A DNA stretch of 64,000 nucleotides from positions 186,001 to 250,000 of the forward strand of contig NZ_JAOWLB010000003.1 in the NCBI RefSeq assembly GCF_025751555.1, in the 5' to 3' direction. Positions 16,006-25,499 of the stretch are shown in pieces; the stretch's first letter is position 1; the number at the start of each line of letters is the position of its first letter. Under the pieces are notes generated by a model that saw nothing but the letters and a program-made list of their open reading frames with translations, had not been told where the DNA came from and did no database searches. The stretch comes from Ruegeria aquimaris. GTDB taxonomy: Bacteria; Pseudomonadota; Alphaproteobacteria; Rhodobacterales; Rhodobacteraceae. Made by a program: the position numbers and the translations under genes.

Positions 16006-17354
16006 CTGCCGCACTGATCGGTTTTGCACTTGTCCTGGTGCTGGTGCTGTTGCGCCTGCCCATCGTCTTTGCCATGGGTCTGGTCGGCACGCTGGGCTTT
16101 GCCTATGAGCGCGGCGGCTCGATCCTGGACGAACGCGGGCTCAAGGCCGCGATGTCCATGGTGGGCCGCCAGGTGATGGATACCGCGCAGGATTATGGCC
16201 TGAGCGTGGTGCCGCTGTTCATCCTGATGGGGCTTTTCGTCAACAAGGGCGGCATGGCGCGCGAGCTTTATGCGGTGTCGAACGCCTTCATGGGCCATTT
16301 CCGGGGTGGCATCGCCATGGCGACGGTTGCCGCCTGCGGCGGTTTCTCGGCCATCTGCGGCTCGTCGCTGGCAACGGCAGCCACAATGTCCAAGGTCGCG
16401 ATGCCGGAAATGCGCCGCTATGGCTATACCGACGAGTTGTCGACCGCCTCCATCGCGGCAGGTGGCACGCTGGGCATCCTGATCCCGCCTTCGGTCATTC
16501 TGGTGATCTATGGCCTGTTGACCGAAACCTCGATCGGCAAACTGTTCATGGCGGGCATCATTCCCGGTATCCTGGGCATCCTGTTCTATCTCTTCGCCGT
16601 GCGCTGGACCGTGTGGCGCAACCCTGCGGCGGGTCCGGCGGGCGAGCGCGCGGGCTGGGGCCAGCGGTTCCGCGCGCTGGGGTCGGTCTGGGCGGTGCTC
16701 TTGCTGTTCTTCCTGGTGATCGGCGGGCTTTACGGCGCCTTCGACTTTCACCCGCTGAACCTGACCTTCTCGCCGACCGAGGCGGCGGGCATGGGCGCGG
16801 CAGGCGCGTTCCTGATCGCGCTCTTTCGCGGCGGGTTGACGGTTGGCTCGACCTTTGAGGTGCTGAAAGAGACCACATTCACCGCCGCGTCCCTCTTTTC
16901 GGTGCTGATCGGGGCACAGGTGTTTTCCAACTTCATCAACCTCGCCGGTCTGCCCGAAGCGCTGATTGCCATGGTCACGGCGTACGATGTGGCCCCGTTT
17001 GTGGTGATCCTGATGATCCTTGGCATCTACATCATCCTGGGCTGCGTGTTCGAATCGCTGTCGATGCTGCTGCTCACCGTGCCGATCTTCTTTCCGCTGG
17101 TCACCTCGCTCGGCTATGACCCGATCTGGTTCGGCATCGTCGTGGTGGTGGTGACCGAGATCAGCCTGATCACGCCACCGGTGGGCCTCAATGTGTTCAT
17201 CCTCAAGGGCGTGGTGGGCGATGTCTCGACCGGCACGATCTTTCGCGGGGTAACGCCGTTCTGGGTCGCAGACATCTTCCGCCTGGCGCTGATCGTGCTG
17301 GTGCCGGTGGTGGTGCTCTATCTGCCAGAGCAGATGGGCGCGATGGGCCACTGA
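16002..17354 (+). CDS. TRAP transporter large permease (DctM family)
   Basis: A 450-residue polytopic protein starting at the ATG that overlaps dctQ. Family hallmarks include the early VPLFILMGLFVNKGGMARELY, the GFSAICGSSLATAATMSKVAMPEMRRYGY region (read as two segments) and the AGGTLGILIPPSVILVIYGL loop. It uses the sodium gradient to import substrate delivered by the DctP protein. A strong terminator follows it. Confidence 0.93.
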   Translation: MTAALIGFALVLVLVLLRLPIVFAMGLVGTLGFAYERGGSILDERGLKAAMSMVGRQVMDTAQDYGLSVVPLFILMGLFVNKGGMARELYAVSNAFMGHFRGGIAMATVAACGGFSAICGSSLATAATMSKVAMPEMRRYGYTDELSTASIAAGGTLGILIPPSVILVIYGLLTETSIGKLFMAGIIPGILGILFYLFAVRWTVWRNPAAGPAGERAGWGQRFRALGSVWAVLLLFFLVIGGLYGAFDFHPLNLTFSPTEAAGMGAAGAFLIALFRGGLTVGSTFEVLKETTFTAASLFSVLIGAQVFSNFINLAGLPEALIAMVTAYDVAPFVVILMILGIYIILGCVFESLSMLLLTVPIFFPLVTSLGYDPIWFGIVVVVVTEISLITPPVGLNVFILKGVVGDVSTGTIFRGVTPFWVADIFRLALIVLVPVVVLYLPEQMGAMGH

Positions 17355-17362
17355 TCCCTGAT

Positions 17363-17390
17363 CCGCCGGGCCGAAAGGCCCGGCGGTTTT
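17363..17390 (+). terminator. Rho-independent terminator after the TRAP operon
   Basis: A perfect 10-bp stem (17363-17372 with 17377-17386) with a GAAA tetraloop is followed by TTTT. It lies 9 bp after the dctM stop. Confidence 0.92.
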
Positions 17391-17420
17391 CATTTGTGCG
17401 CGCCAATATGTTGGAATTTT

Positions 17421-17450
17421 ATTGACCGACCGTTCGGTCGCGAATACCAT
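17421..17450 (+). promoter_or_regulatory. paaZ promoter with candidate PaaR operator
   Basis: A perfect palindrome CGACCG-TT-CGGTCG lies at 17427-17440 in the same ATTGACC context as the paaG site. TTGACC (17423-17428) and TACCAT (17445-17450), spaced 16 bp apart, form a plausible sigma-70 promoter. The palindrome fills the spacer, so a bound repressor would block polymerase. Confidence 0.72.
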
Positions 17451-17509
17451 CATACACAATCACGCCCCCGACCGGCTAGACTGGCGGGCGACAGGAACAG
17501 GAGACTGCC

Positions 17510-19531
17510 ATGGCCCTTCAACAGATTTCCAGCTTTGCCGCCGGCCAATGGGTCGCACCCGGCGCGGGCGCCCGCACCATCGCCTCGGCCATCACCGGCG
17601 CGCCGATTGCCAGCGCGGGCAATGACGCGCTCGACGTTCTGGCGATGCTCGATCATGCCCGCAACACCGGCGGACCCGCCCTGCGCAAGCTGGGGTTCCA
17701 TGACCGCGCCCGCATGATCAAGGCGCTGGGTCAGGCGCTGACCGCCCGCAAGGCCGAGCTTTACGCTGCCAGTTTCGACACCGGCGCCACCCAGTCCGAC
17801 CACCTGATCGACATCGACGGCGGCATCGGCACCATGTTCGTCTTCGCCTCCAAGGGACGGCGCGAGATGCCGGACGGCCAGATCTATCTGGACGGCGAGG
17901 TGGAACAGCTGAGCCGCAACGGCACCTTCCTGGGCCAGCATGTCTGCACCCCGCTGCAAGGCGTGGCGGTTCATATCAACGCCTTCAACTTCCCGGTCTG
18001 GGGCATGCTGGAAAAGCTGGCCCCCACCCTGCTGGCCGGTGTCCCCTCAATCGTGAAGCCCGCGACCAACAGCTGCTATGTCACCGAACTGGCCGTGCGC
18101 ATCATGCTGGAGGCCGACATTCTGCCCGCGGGCGCCCTGCAACTGGTGTCTGGCGGCCTTGGCGACATGTTGGATCATCTGGACTGCCAGGATGTGGTCA
18201 GCTTCACCGGCTCCGCCGATACCGCGCTGAAACTGCGCTCGAACCCGGTGATCCTGCAAAACTCGGTACGTTTCGTGGCCGAACAGGACAGCCTCAATGC
18301 CTCGATCCTTGGCCCTGATGCAGAGCCGGGCACGCCCGAGTTCGACCTGTTCATCAAGGAGGTCGCGCGCGAGATGACCACCAAGGCGGGGCAGAAATGC
18401 ACCGCGATCCGCCGCATCATCGCGCCGCAGCCGCGTGTCGAGGCGGTGATCGAGGCGCTGAGCGCGCGCCTCGCAAAGACCGTGATCGGCGACCCGCGTG
18501 ACGAGGCCACCCGCATGGGCGCGCTGGTCTCGGGCGGGCAAAAGGCCGATGTGCTGGCCAAGGCCGCGATCATCGGGCAAGAGGCCGAGCTGGTGTTCAC
18601 CATGGATCCCGGCCTGTCGGGCGATCTGGCAAACGGCGCATTCGTGCCGCCGATGCTGTTTCACTGCGCCGATCCCGACCGCGCCCAACGCGTGCACGAT
18701 ACCGAGGCATTCGGCCCGGTCTCGACCGTCATGGGCTATCGCGACATGGATCATGCGGTGACGCTGGCCAATCGCGGCGGCGGCTCGCTGGTGACCTCGC
18801 TGATCACCCATGACGCCGATGTGGCGCGCGATGTGGTGATGGGCGCGGGCGCCTTTCACGGGCGCATCTACATCAACAACCGCGACTCGATGAAGGAGTC
18901 GACCGGCCACGGCTCTCCCCTGCCGCATATGGTGCATGGCGGCCCGGGCCGCGCCGGCGGGGGCGAGGAAATGGGCGGCGTGCGGGGCGTGAAGCATTAC
19001 ATGCAGCGCACCGCCGTGCAGGGCTCGCCCGAGATGCTGGCCCGGATCGGCGGCAAATGGGTGCCCGGCGCGACCGAGGTCGCAGGCCCCGCGCATCCCT
19101 TTACCCGCCGCTATAACGAGCTGTCGATTGGCGAGACGCTGAACACCGCGTCGCGCACCGTCACCATGGACGATATCGAACATTTCGCCCATTTCACCGG
19201 CGACACCTTCTATGCCCATATGGATGACGCCGCCGCCAAGCGGAACCCGTTCTTCCCGGGCCGGGTGGCGCATGGCTATCTGTTGCTCAGCTTTGCTGCC
19301 GGTCTGTTCGTCGAGCCGAACGAGGGGCCGGTTCTGGCCAATACCGGGCTGGACGGTCTGCGTTTCATGAAACCGGTTTCGGCCGGGGACAGCATCAAGG
19401 TGCGCCTCTCGGTCAAGGCCAAGACCCGCCGCACCGATGAATATGGCGAAGTGCGCTGGCACGTGACGCTGACCAATCAGGATGACGAGCAGGTCGCGGA
19501 ATACGAGTTGCTGACCATGAACGCCTATTGA
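17510..19531 (+). CDS. paaZ: Bifunctional oxepin-CoA hydrolase / 3-oxo-5,6-dehydrosuberyl-CoA semialdehyde dehydrogenase
   Basis: A 673-residue fusion. The N-terminal ~520 residues form an aldehyde dehydrogenase with the catalytic Glu in [10 protein letters not shown] and Cys in [10 protein letters not shown]; the C-terminal ~150 residues form a MaoC-type hydratase with the Asp/His pair in [11 protein letters not shown] and [11 protein letters not shown]. It opens the seven-membered oxepin ring and oxidises the aldehyde, committing carbon to beta-oxidation. Both active sites look intact. It has its own promoter and operator and is followed by a stem-loop before paaX. Confidence 0.96.
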   Translation: MALQQISSFAAGQWVAPGAGARTIASAITGAPIASAGNDALDVLAMLDHARNTGGPALRKLGFHDRARMIKALGQALTARKAELYAASFDTGATQSDHLIDIDGGIGTMFVFASKGRREMPDGQIYLDGEVEQLSRNGTFLGQHVCTPLQGVAVHINAFNFPVWGMLEKLAPTLLAGVPSIVKPATNSCYVTELAVRIMLEADILPAGALQLVSGGLGDMLDHLDCQDVVSFTGSADTALKLRSNPVILQNSVRFVAEQDSLNASILGPDAEPGTPEFDLFIKEVAREMTTKAGQKCTAIRRIIAPQPRVEAVIEALSARLAKTVIGDPRDEATRMGALVSGGQKADVLAKAAIIGQEAELVFTMDPGLSGDLANGAFVPPMLFHCADPDRAQRVHDTEAFGPVSTVMGYRDMDHAVTLANRGGGSLVTSLITHDADVARDVVMGAGAFHGRIYINNRDSMKESTGHGSPLPHMVHGGPGRAGGGEEMGGVRGVKHYMQRTAVQGSPEMLARIGGKWVPGATEVAGPAHPFTRRYNELSIGETLNTASRTVTMDDIEHFAHFTGDTFYAHMDDAAAKRNPFFPGRVAHGYLLLSFAAGLFVEPNEGPVLANTGLDGLRFMKPVSAGDSIKVRLSVKAKTRRTDEYGEVRWHVTLTNQDDEQVAEYELLTMNAY

Positions 19532-19537
19532 GCGTCC

Positions 19538-19565
19538 GGCCCTGCCGGACCCCCGGCAGGGCCTT
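19538..19565 (+). terminator. Terminator-like stem-loop after paaZ
   Basis: An 11-bp perfect stem GGCCCTGCCGG/CCGGCAGGGCC with a 4-nt loop starts 6 bp after the stop. Only TT follows, so termination may be partial with some read-through into paaX. Confidence 0.65.
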
Positions 19566-19610
19566 CAAAATCCGATTCTCTTCTCCGGGAGAACGGCTTA
19601 GACTGAAATC

Positions 19611-20411
19611 ATGACGAACAAGATTTCCTGGTTCGAAACCGCGGCATTGCGGCTTGCGGACCCCCAGAACCAAAGGGTCTGGTCCATCATCGTTTCGCTC
19701 TTCGGCGATCTGGCGCGGCGCCCCGGCGACCGCCTGTCCGGCGGCGCGCTGACCCGGATCATCATGCCCATGGGGATCAAACCCGAGGCGATCCGCGTCG
19801 CGCTGCACCGCCTGCGCAAGGATGGCTGGATCGACAGCAACCGCGAGGGGCGCACCTCGGTCCATTTCCTCACCGATTATGGCCGCACCCAGTCCGACCG
19901 GGTCACCCCCCGGATCTACACCCGCGCACCCGAGGTGCCGCAGGAATGGCATATCCTGATCGCCGAGGATGGCAGCGGCGCGCAAACCCTGAACGAGATG
20001 CTGCTGACCGATACCTATATCGGCCTTGGTCGTCTTGTCGCATTGGGATCGGGTCCTGTACCGGGGGATTGCGAGGATCTGGCCGGGTTCGACGTGACCG
20101 CGCGCGCCATTCCCGATTGGATGCAGACCCGGCTCTATCCCGCAGAACTGGGCGCGGCCTGTGCCAGTCTGCATCAGGATTGTGCGGTGCTGAATGCGTC
20201 GGTCCGACCGCCGCGCCTCTCTCCGCTCCAGATCGCGACCCTGCGCACGCTGCTGGTGCACCGGTGGCGGCGGGTGGCACTGCGGCATCCCGATCTGCCA
20301 ACGGTTTTCCAGCCCCCCGGATGGATGGGCCCCGCCTGTCGTGACGAGGTCTTTACCCTGCTCGACACGTTGCCCCTGCCCCGGCTTGCCGATCTGAACC
20401 AGGCGGATTGA
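19611..20411 (+). CDS. paaX: PaaX-family transcriptional repressor
   Basis: 266 residues with the PaaX layout: an N-terminal winged-helix region with SIIVSLFGDLARRPGDRLSG and RVALHRLRKDGWI, then the PaaX C-terminal domain. In enterobacteria PaaX represses paa genes and is released by phenylacetyl-CoA. This locus therefore has two candidate phenylacetate regulators, this one and the TetR protein at 9061-9657. It lies 79 bp after paaZ on the same strand. Confidence 0.87.
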   Translation: MTNKISWFETAALRLADPQNQRVWSIIVSLFGDLARRPGDRLSGGALTRIIMPMGIKPEAIRVALHRLRKDGWIDSNREGRTSVHFLTDYGRTQSDRVTPRIYTRAPEVPQEWHILIAEDGSGAQTLNEMLLTDTYIGLGRLVALGSGPVPGDCEDLAGFDVTARAIPDWMQTRLYPAELGAACASLHQDCAVLNASVRPPRLSPLQIATLRTLLVHRWRRVALRHPDLPTVFQPPGWMGPACRDEVFTLLDTLPLPRLADLNQAD

Positions 20412-20485
20412 CCTAACGGCAGACTGTCCACATCCGGCGCGAATCCGCTAGGCTTCACAAAGGCAACGACCGGAGGCCGGACAGG

Positions 20486-21955
20486 ATGACAACGCGCGAA
20501 ACGGACATTTTGATTGTCGGGGCGGGGTTTTCCGGGCTGATCATGGCGATCGAGGCCCGAAAACGCGGCCTTGCGCGGATCGACATTCTGGAAAAGGCCG
20601 ATGATATCGGCGGCACATGGCGCGAGAACACCTATCCCGGGGTGGCCTGTGATGTACCCTCGCATCTTTATTCCATGGCAAGCCACCCGAACCCGGGCTG
20701 GTCCACCGCCTATGCGGGCGGCGGCGAAATACAGACCTATCTGCAAAAGGTGGCCCGCGACGAAAACCTGTACGACCTCTGTCATTTCGGTCAGACCCTG
20801 CGCGCGGCCCGCTGGGACGGCGCACGCTGGCAGGTTGAAACCGAAGAGGGACAACATTGGTCGGCGCGCTTTCTGGTCTCGGCCATTGGCGCGCTGCATG
20901 TACCGAACATCCCCTTGCTGCCCGGCGCAGACAGCTTTCCCGGCCCGGCCTTCCACTCGGCCCAGTGGGATCATGGTATCGAGCTGGCAGGCAAGCGGGT
21001 GGCAGTTGTCGGCACCGGCGCCTCGGCGGTGCAATTCGTGCCCGAAATCGCGCCCAAGGCCGCCCAGGTCAGCATTTTTCAGCGCACGCCGCCCTATGTC
21101 CTGCCCAGACCGGACGGGCCAATCGCCCCCTGGGTACGGCGGCTCTATGCCTGCGTGCCGCTGCTGCCGCGTATCCGCCGCGCGCTGATCTATGCGGTGT
21201 TCGAGTTCCGCCACGCGGTGTTTCGCGGCAAGCCGAGGGCCGTCGATTTCGCAATGCGCATGTGGCAAAAGGCACTGACCGACGCCATCCCCGACCCCGA
21301 GGAACAGGCGAGGCTGACCCCGCCCTATCGCATCGGCTGCAAGCGCATTCTCAGCTCCAACGACTGGTATCCGGCCCTGGCCCGTGACAATGTCGAGGTG
21401 ATCCCCCATGGCGTGGCCCGGATCGAGGGCGATACCCTGATCGCCGCCGACGGCACCCGGGTTCAGGCCGACGTACTGATCTGGGGCACCGGGTTCCATG
21501 TCACCGACGCCGCGGAACGGCTGGACATCACCGGCACCGACGGGCTGACCATCCGCGAGGCTTGGGCAGATGGTATGTCCGCGCATCTGGGGACTTCGGT
21601 TGCAGGCTTCCCCAACTTCTTTGTCCTGCTTGGGCCGCATACCGGGTTGGGCCATAACTCGGTCGTGCTGATGATTGAGGCGCAGGTTGAACATATCGGG
21701 CGTCTGCTGGACGCCATGCAAAACCAGAAGCTGGCCACGATCTCGCCGAAGCCAAAGGCGCAGGCCGCCTTCGAGGCCGAAATGCAGGAGCGGCTGACAG
21801 ACTCGGTCTGGCAGGCGGGCGGCTGTTCCTCGTGGTATCAGGACAGCAGCGGCCGCAACACCACGCTGTGGCCCGGCACCGTCAGCGAATATCGCAAACG
21901 CATGGCTGGCGCCGGGCTGGAACAGTATCTAACCTCGCCCCCGTCGCATAGCTGA
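20486..21955 (+). CDS. Flavin-containing Baeyer-Villiger-type monooxygenase
   Basis: 489 residues. The first FAD-binding Rossmann motif is GAGFSGLIMAIEARKRG near residue 12, followed by the BVMO-like ADDIGGTWRENTYPGVACD. A variant of the family fingerprint reads FHSAQWDHG, and the second (NADPH) Rossmann motif is GTGASAVQF. The fingerprint is shorter than the FxGxxxHxxxWP consensus, so the protein could be an N-hydroxylating or other FMO-like enzyme. It starts 75 bp after paaX, and an alpha/beta hydrolase follows after 13 bp, a pairing consistent with ketone to ester to alcohol plus acid. Confidence 0.85.
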   Translation: MTTRETDILIVGAGFSGLIMAIEARKRGLARIDILEKADDIGGTWRENTYPGVACDVPSHLYSMASHPNPGWSTAYAGGGEIQTYLQKVARDENLYDLCHFGQTLRAARWDGARWQVETEEGQHWSARFLVSAIGALHVPNIPLLPGADSFPGPAFHSAQWDHGIELAGKRVAVVGTGASAVQFVPEIAPKAAQVSIFQRTPPYVLPRPDGPIAPWVRRLYACVPLLPRIRRALIYAVFEFRHAVFRGKPRAVDFAMRMWQKALTDAIPDPEEQARLTPPYRIGCKRILSSNDWYPALARDNVEVIPHGVARIEGDTLIAADGTRVQADVLIWGTGFHVTDAAERLDITGTDGLTIREAWADGMSAHLGTSVAGFPNFFVLLGPHTGLGHNSVVLMIEAQVEHIGRLLDAMQNQKLATISPKPKAQAAFEAEMQERLTDSVWQAGGCSSWYQDSSGRNTTLWPGTVSEYRKRMAGAGLEQYLTSPPSHS

Positions 21956-21968
21956 TCCCGAGGCCGCC

Positions 21969-22946
21969 ATGTCCACCCTGCTTTTGCTCATCTGCCTGAT
22001 CCTTGCCGCGATTGCCGTCGGGCTTGTCCTGGGATGGATCCAGACACGCAGGCTCGCGCGGATGGGCGCGGCCCTCGTCCCGCAGATGGGACAGATTGAA
22101 CAGGTCGACGGCGGCGCGATCCACTATGTCGAGGCCGGCGACCCGTCGAAACAGACGCTGGTGATGATCCATGGCCTGTCCGGCCAGTTGCAGCATTTCA
22201 CCTATGCTCTGGTGGACCGGCTGGCCCAGGATCACCACGTGATCGCGCTCGACCGGCCCGGCTGCGGCTATTCCACCCGCGACGGGGCCGCGCTTGCGGC
22301 CCTGCCCGAACAGGCGCGGATGATCGGCGCCTTTCTGGATGCCAAGGGTGTCGAATACCCGGTTCTGATCGGTCATTCGCTGGGCGGTGCGGTGGCACTT
22401 GCCATGGCGCTCGATCGGCCGCGCAAGCTGGCCGGGCTGGCGCTCCTCTGCCCCCTGACCCACCATATGGGGTCTACCCCGCCGGTGTTCCGACCGCTGG
22501 AGTTGCGCACCGAATGGCTGCGCCGCCTGATCGGCCTTACCATCGCGGTGCCGATGGCCAAATGGACCGCAGCCAAGACGCTGGAGCAGGTGTTTGCTCC
22601 AGAAGCCTGCCCCGAGGATTTCCTGGACCGAGCCGGGGGCGCGCTGGGGTTGAAACCGCAGGCCTTCATCACCGCGTCCGAAGATGTGGTCGCCGCAGAC
22701 GCGACAATCGCGGCCCAAGCCAAACGCTACGCCAAGCTGGACGTGCCCGGTGCGATCCTATTCGGCGCCGAAGACCCGATCCTGCTGCCAACCCAGCACG
22801 GGGTACCGATGAAGAAATATGGCCTGCGCTGCGAGGTGCTGCCGGGTCGCGGCCATATGCTGCCGATCACCGCGCCGGATGAATGCGAGGAATTCATTCG
22901 CGGCGTCTCGATCTCGACCCGCGTGCCGGCCACGCTACGCGGCTAG
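21969..22946 (+). CDS. Alpha/beta hydrolase, membrane-anchored
   Basis: 325 residues. An N-terminal hydrophobic helix at about 3-24 (LLLLICLILAAIAVGLVLGW) suggests an inner-membrane anchor. The fold is marked by the HG region MIHGLSGQ, the nucleophile elbow GHSLGGAVAL, and a C-terminal His in GRGHMLPIT. It could hydrolyse the ester made by the neighbouring monooxygenase. Its 3' end overlaps glpD on the opposite strand by 12 bp (convergent). Confidence 0.85.
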   Translation: MSTLLLLICLILAAIAVGLVLGWIQTRRLARMGAALVPQMGQIEQVDGGAIHYVEAGDPSKQTLVMIHGLSGQLQHFTYALVDRLAQDHHVIALDRPGCGYSTRDGAALAALPEQARMIGAFLDAKGVEYPVLIGHSLGGAVALAMALDRPRKLAGLALLCPLTHHMGSTPPVFRPLELRTEWLRRLIGLTIAVPMAKWTAAKTLEQVFAPEACPEDFLDRAGGALGLKPQAFITASEDVVAADATIAAQAKRYAKLDVPGAILFGAEDPILLPTQHGVPMKKYGLRCEVLPGRGHMLPITAPDECEEFIRGVSISTRVPATLRG

Positions 22947-24518
22947 GCCGAGCCGCCCGGTGATATAGGCGTCGATGCGCGCAACCTGCCCGGGCTCCAG
23001 CCTCAGGCCCAGCTTGGTGCGCCGCCAGAGGAAGTCCTCGGCGCCGCGCACCCATTCGTGCTCGATCACCCAGTCAAGCTCGCGTGCGGTGATGGTGGCG
23101 CCGAACGCCTCGCCCAGATCGTTGGCGGTGGCTGCATCGCCCAGCACAGACGCCGCCTCGGTGCCATAGGTCCGAACCAGCCGCATCGCCCAGGCCTCGG
23201 TCAGAAACGGGTATTGCTGCCGTAACCCGTCCCACAAACCTGTCACGCCATCGACCGGAAAATCGCCACCGGGCAGGGGTTTGCCCGCCGTCCAGTCACC
23301 GGAAAGGCCCGGAAAGAACGGCGCGATCTTCTCCATCGCCGATTCCGCCAGCCGCCGGTATGTCGTGATCTTGCCGCCAAAGACGTTGAGAACAGGCGCA
23401 CCGCCCGAGCGATCCACCTTCAGCACATAGTCCCGCGTCGCCGCCGTGGCCGAAGTGGCCCCATCGTCATATAGCGGACGAACGCCGGAGTAGGTCCAGA
23501 CGACATCCTCGGCGCTCAGTTGCCGCTTGAAATACTGCGAGGCGAAGCGCAACAGGTAATCCCGCTCACCCTCGGTGCAGACCGGCGGCGCGTCGGCATC
23601 GCTGTGCTCCTGATCGGTGGTCCCGATCAGGGTGAAATCCTCCTCGTAAGGAATGGCGAAGATGATCCGCCCGTCCGTGCCCTGGAAGAAATAGCATTTA
23701 TCGTGATCAAACAAACGCTTGGTCACGATATGGCTGCCACGCACCAGCCTGACCTTTTCAGAGGAATTCAACCGCAGCGCGCCATGGATCAGCTCGCCGA
23801 CCCAGGGTCCGCCCGCGTTGACCAGCATCCGCGCCTTGACCTGGAATGTATCGCCACTGGCCCGGTCCTCGAGCGTGACGGTCCAGTGATCGCTGGCGCG
23901 TTCCGCCGACACCACCCGGGTTCGGGTCATGATCCGCGCGCCGCGCGCCTCGGCGTCGCGGGCGTTCAGGACCACAAGGCGCGCATCCTGGATCCAGCAA
24001 TCCGAGTATTCATAAGCCTTCTGGAACCGCTCCTGCAACGCCGCGCCCGCGGGATTGCTGGACAGGTCCAGCGTCCGCGTCCCCGGCAGAATCCGCCGCC
24101 CGCCCAGATGGTCGTACATGAACAACCCCAGACGGATCAGCCAGGCGGGCCGCCGTCCCTTCATCCAGGGCATGATCGCGGACAACAGGCGCGAGGTGGG
24201 CGTGTCGTTCTGGAACCGCATATCACGATGATAAGGCAGGACAAAACGCATCGGCCAGCTGATATGCGGCATCGCGCGCAAGAGCACCTCGCGCTCGATC
24301 AGGGCCTCACGCACCAGGCGGAATTCGAAATACTCCAGATACCGCAACCCGCCGTGGAACAGCTTGGTCGAAGCCGAGGAGGTGGCCGAGGCCAGATCGT
24401 TCATCTCAGCCAATGCCACCGACAGGCCGCGCCCCGCGGCGTCGCGGGCGATGCCACAACCGTTGATGCCGCCGCCGATTACGAAGAGGTCGTAGATTTT
24501 GCCCTGACCCTCAACCAT
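22935..24518 (-). CDS. glpD: Glycerol-3-phosphate dehydrogenase (FAD, aerobic)
   Basis: 527 residues with the N-terminal FAD motif VIGGGINGCGIARDAAGRG and the typical ASSTKLFHGGLRYLE-type segment (here ATSSASTKLFHGGLRYLE). It oxidises glycerol-3-phosphate to DHAP and passes electrons to quinone at the inner membrane. The ATG at 24518 overlaps the glpR stop by 8 bp; an in-frame start six codons earlier would overlap further. It is co-transcribed with glpR. No glpF or glpK is present here. Confidence 0.94.
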   Translation of the reverse strand: MVEGQGKIYDLFVIGGGINGCGIARDAAGRGLSVALAEMNDLASATSSASTKLFHGGLRYLEYFEFRLVREALIEREVLLRAMPHISWPMRFVLPYHRDMRFQNDTPTSRLLSAIMPWMKGRRPAWLIRLGLFMYDHLGGRRILPGTRTLDLSSNPAGAALQERFQKAYEYSDCWIQDARLVVLNARDAEARGARIMTRTRVVSAERASDHWTVTLEDRASGDTFQVKARMLVNAGGPWVGELIHGALRLNSSEKVRLVRGSHIVTKRLFDHDKCYFFQGTDGRIIFAIPYEEDFTLIGTTDQEHSDADAPPVCTEGERDYLLRFASQYFKRQLSAEDVVWTYSGVRPLYDDGATSATAATRDYVLKVDRSGGAPVLNVFGGKITTYRRLAESAMEKIAPFFPGLSGDWTAGKPLPGGDFPVDGVTGLWDGLRQQYPFLTEAWAMRLVRTYGTEAASVLGDAATANDLGEAFGATITARELDWVIEHEWVRGAEDFLWRRTKLGLRLEPGQVARIDAYITGRLGLAA

Positions 24519-25284
24519 CCGATTGTTCCACAACAAGAATTTCCGTTTGCCCCTGCCGCGCCCGTGCGATGAACTGTTCCGGCGGCGGCCGATCCGTCAC
24601 CACGTAATCCAACTCGGCCACATCGCAGATCCGGATCGGCGCGGCGATGTCGAACTTGGACCCGTCGCAGACCAGGATCCGGGTGCGCGCATTGCGCAGG
24701 ATCGCGCGCGCAACCGAGACCTCGCGCGCATCGAAATCGAGGATCGCGCCGTCGGCATCCATGGCCGAGGCGCCGATGACGGCGAAATCGACCTTGTAGC
24801 GTGAGATGAACTCGACCGCATCCTCGCCCACGATGGCGCCGTCGCTCTGCCGCACTGCACCGCCCACCAGCACCAGCTCTTTTGACCGCGTTCCGATCAG
24901 AGCGTTTATAATATTGATATTGTTTGATAAAACCATCAACCCGCTATGCCCGGACAACGCCCGAGCGACCTGTTCCGTCGAGGTTCCGATGTTCAGTGTG
25001 ACCGAGCTTTCGTCCGGGATCAGGGTCGCCGCCAGCTCGCCCATCGCCTCTTTCTGCCGGAGGTTCAACATGCGCCGCGCGCCATATTCGCGGCTGGAGG
25101 CAGTGTCGACATGCACCGCCCCACCATGGGTCCGTTTGAGCAGACCGCGACCATGCAGCTCGCGCAGATCGGCACGGATGGTCTGGCTGCTGACCCCGAA
25201 ATGGGCGGTCAGTTCCTCGACGCTGAGGCGGGCTTTGGCCTTGAGTTGACTGAGAATCTGGTCTTGCCGACTTTCCGCATCCAT
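24511..25284 (-). CDS. glpR: DeoR-family repressor of glycerol-3-phosphate genes
   Basis: 257 residues. The N-terminal DeoR winged helix reads KARLSVEELTAHFGVSSQTI (about 16-35), then RADLRELHGRGLLKRTHGGA. The C-terminal sugar-phosphate sensor has SSVTLNIGTSTEQVA and the VVGEDAVEF-like segment. It probably represses itself and glpD in the absence of glycerol-3-phosphate. It is translationally coupled to glpD. Confidence 0.9.
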   Translation of the reverse strand: MDAESRQDQILSQLKAKARLSVEELTAHFGVSSQTIRADLRELHGRGLLKRTHGGAVHVDTASSREYGARRMLNLRQKEAMGELAATLIPDESSVTLNIGTSTEQVARALSGHSGLMVLSNNINIINALIGTRSKELVLVGGAVRQSDGAIVGEDAVEFISRYKVDFAVIGASAMDADGAILDFDAREVSVARAILRNARTRILVCDGSKFDIAAPIRICDVAELDYVVTDRPPPEQFIARARQGQTEILVVEQSDG

Positions 25285-25499
25285 ACCGGGTCTCCTTGCC
25301 TGACCGGGTTAGCAGGCAAAGAGCGGATTGTCACTCGATTTGCTTTCTTTTTCTTTCGATTTTATCGATTGTGAAAATTGGTTGAGCAAATTCTCGCCGT
25401 TCTGCCGCCGAAACCCCCTGTGCGGGCCACAAAACGAAAGTCTCGCCGACTCGGGTGACAGCATGCGGTCACAGCGGGGCCGGGCCTGATTGTACCGCG

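Noticed and set aside
15891-17459. 522-codon minus-strand frame over the TRAP permeases
   Set aside because: It is extremely rich in His, Gln, Arg and Asp, the complement of hydrophobic membrane codons, so not a real protein.
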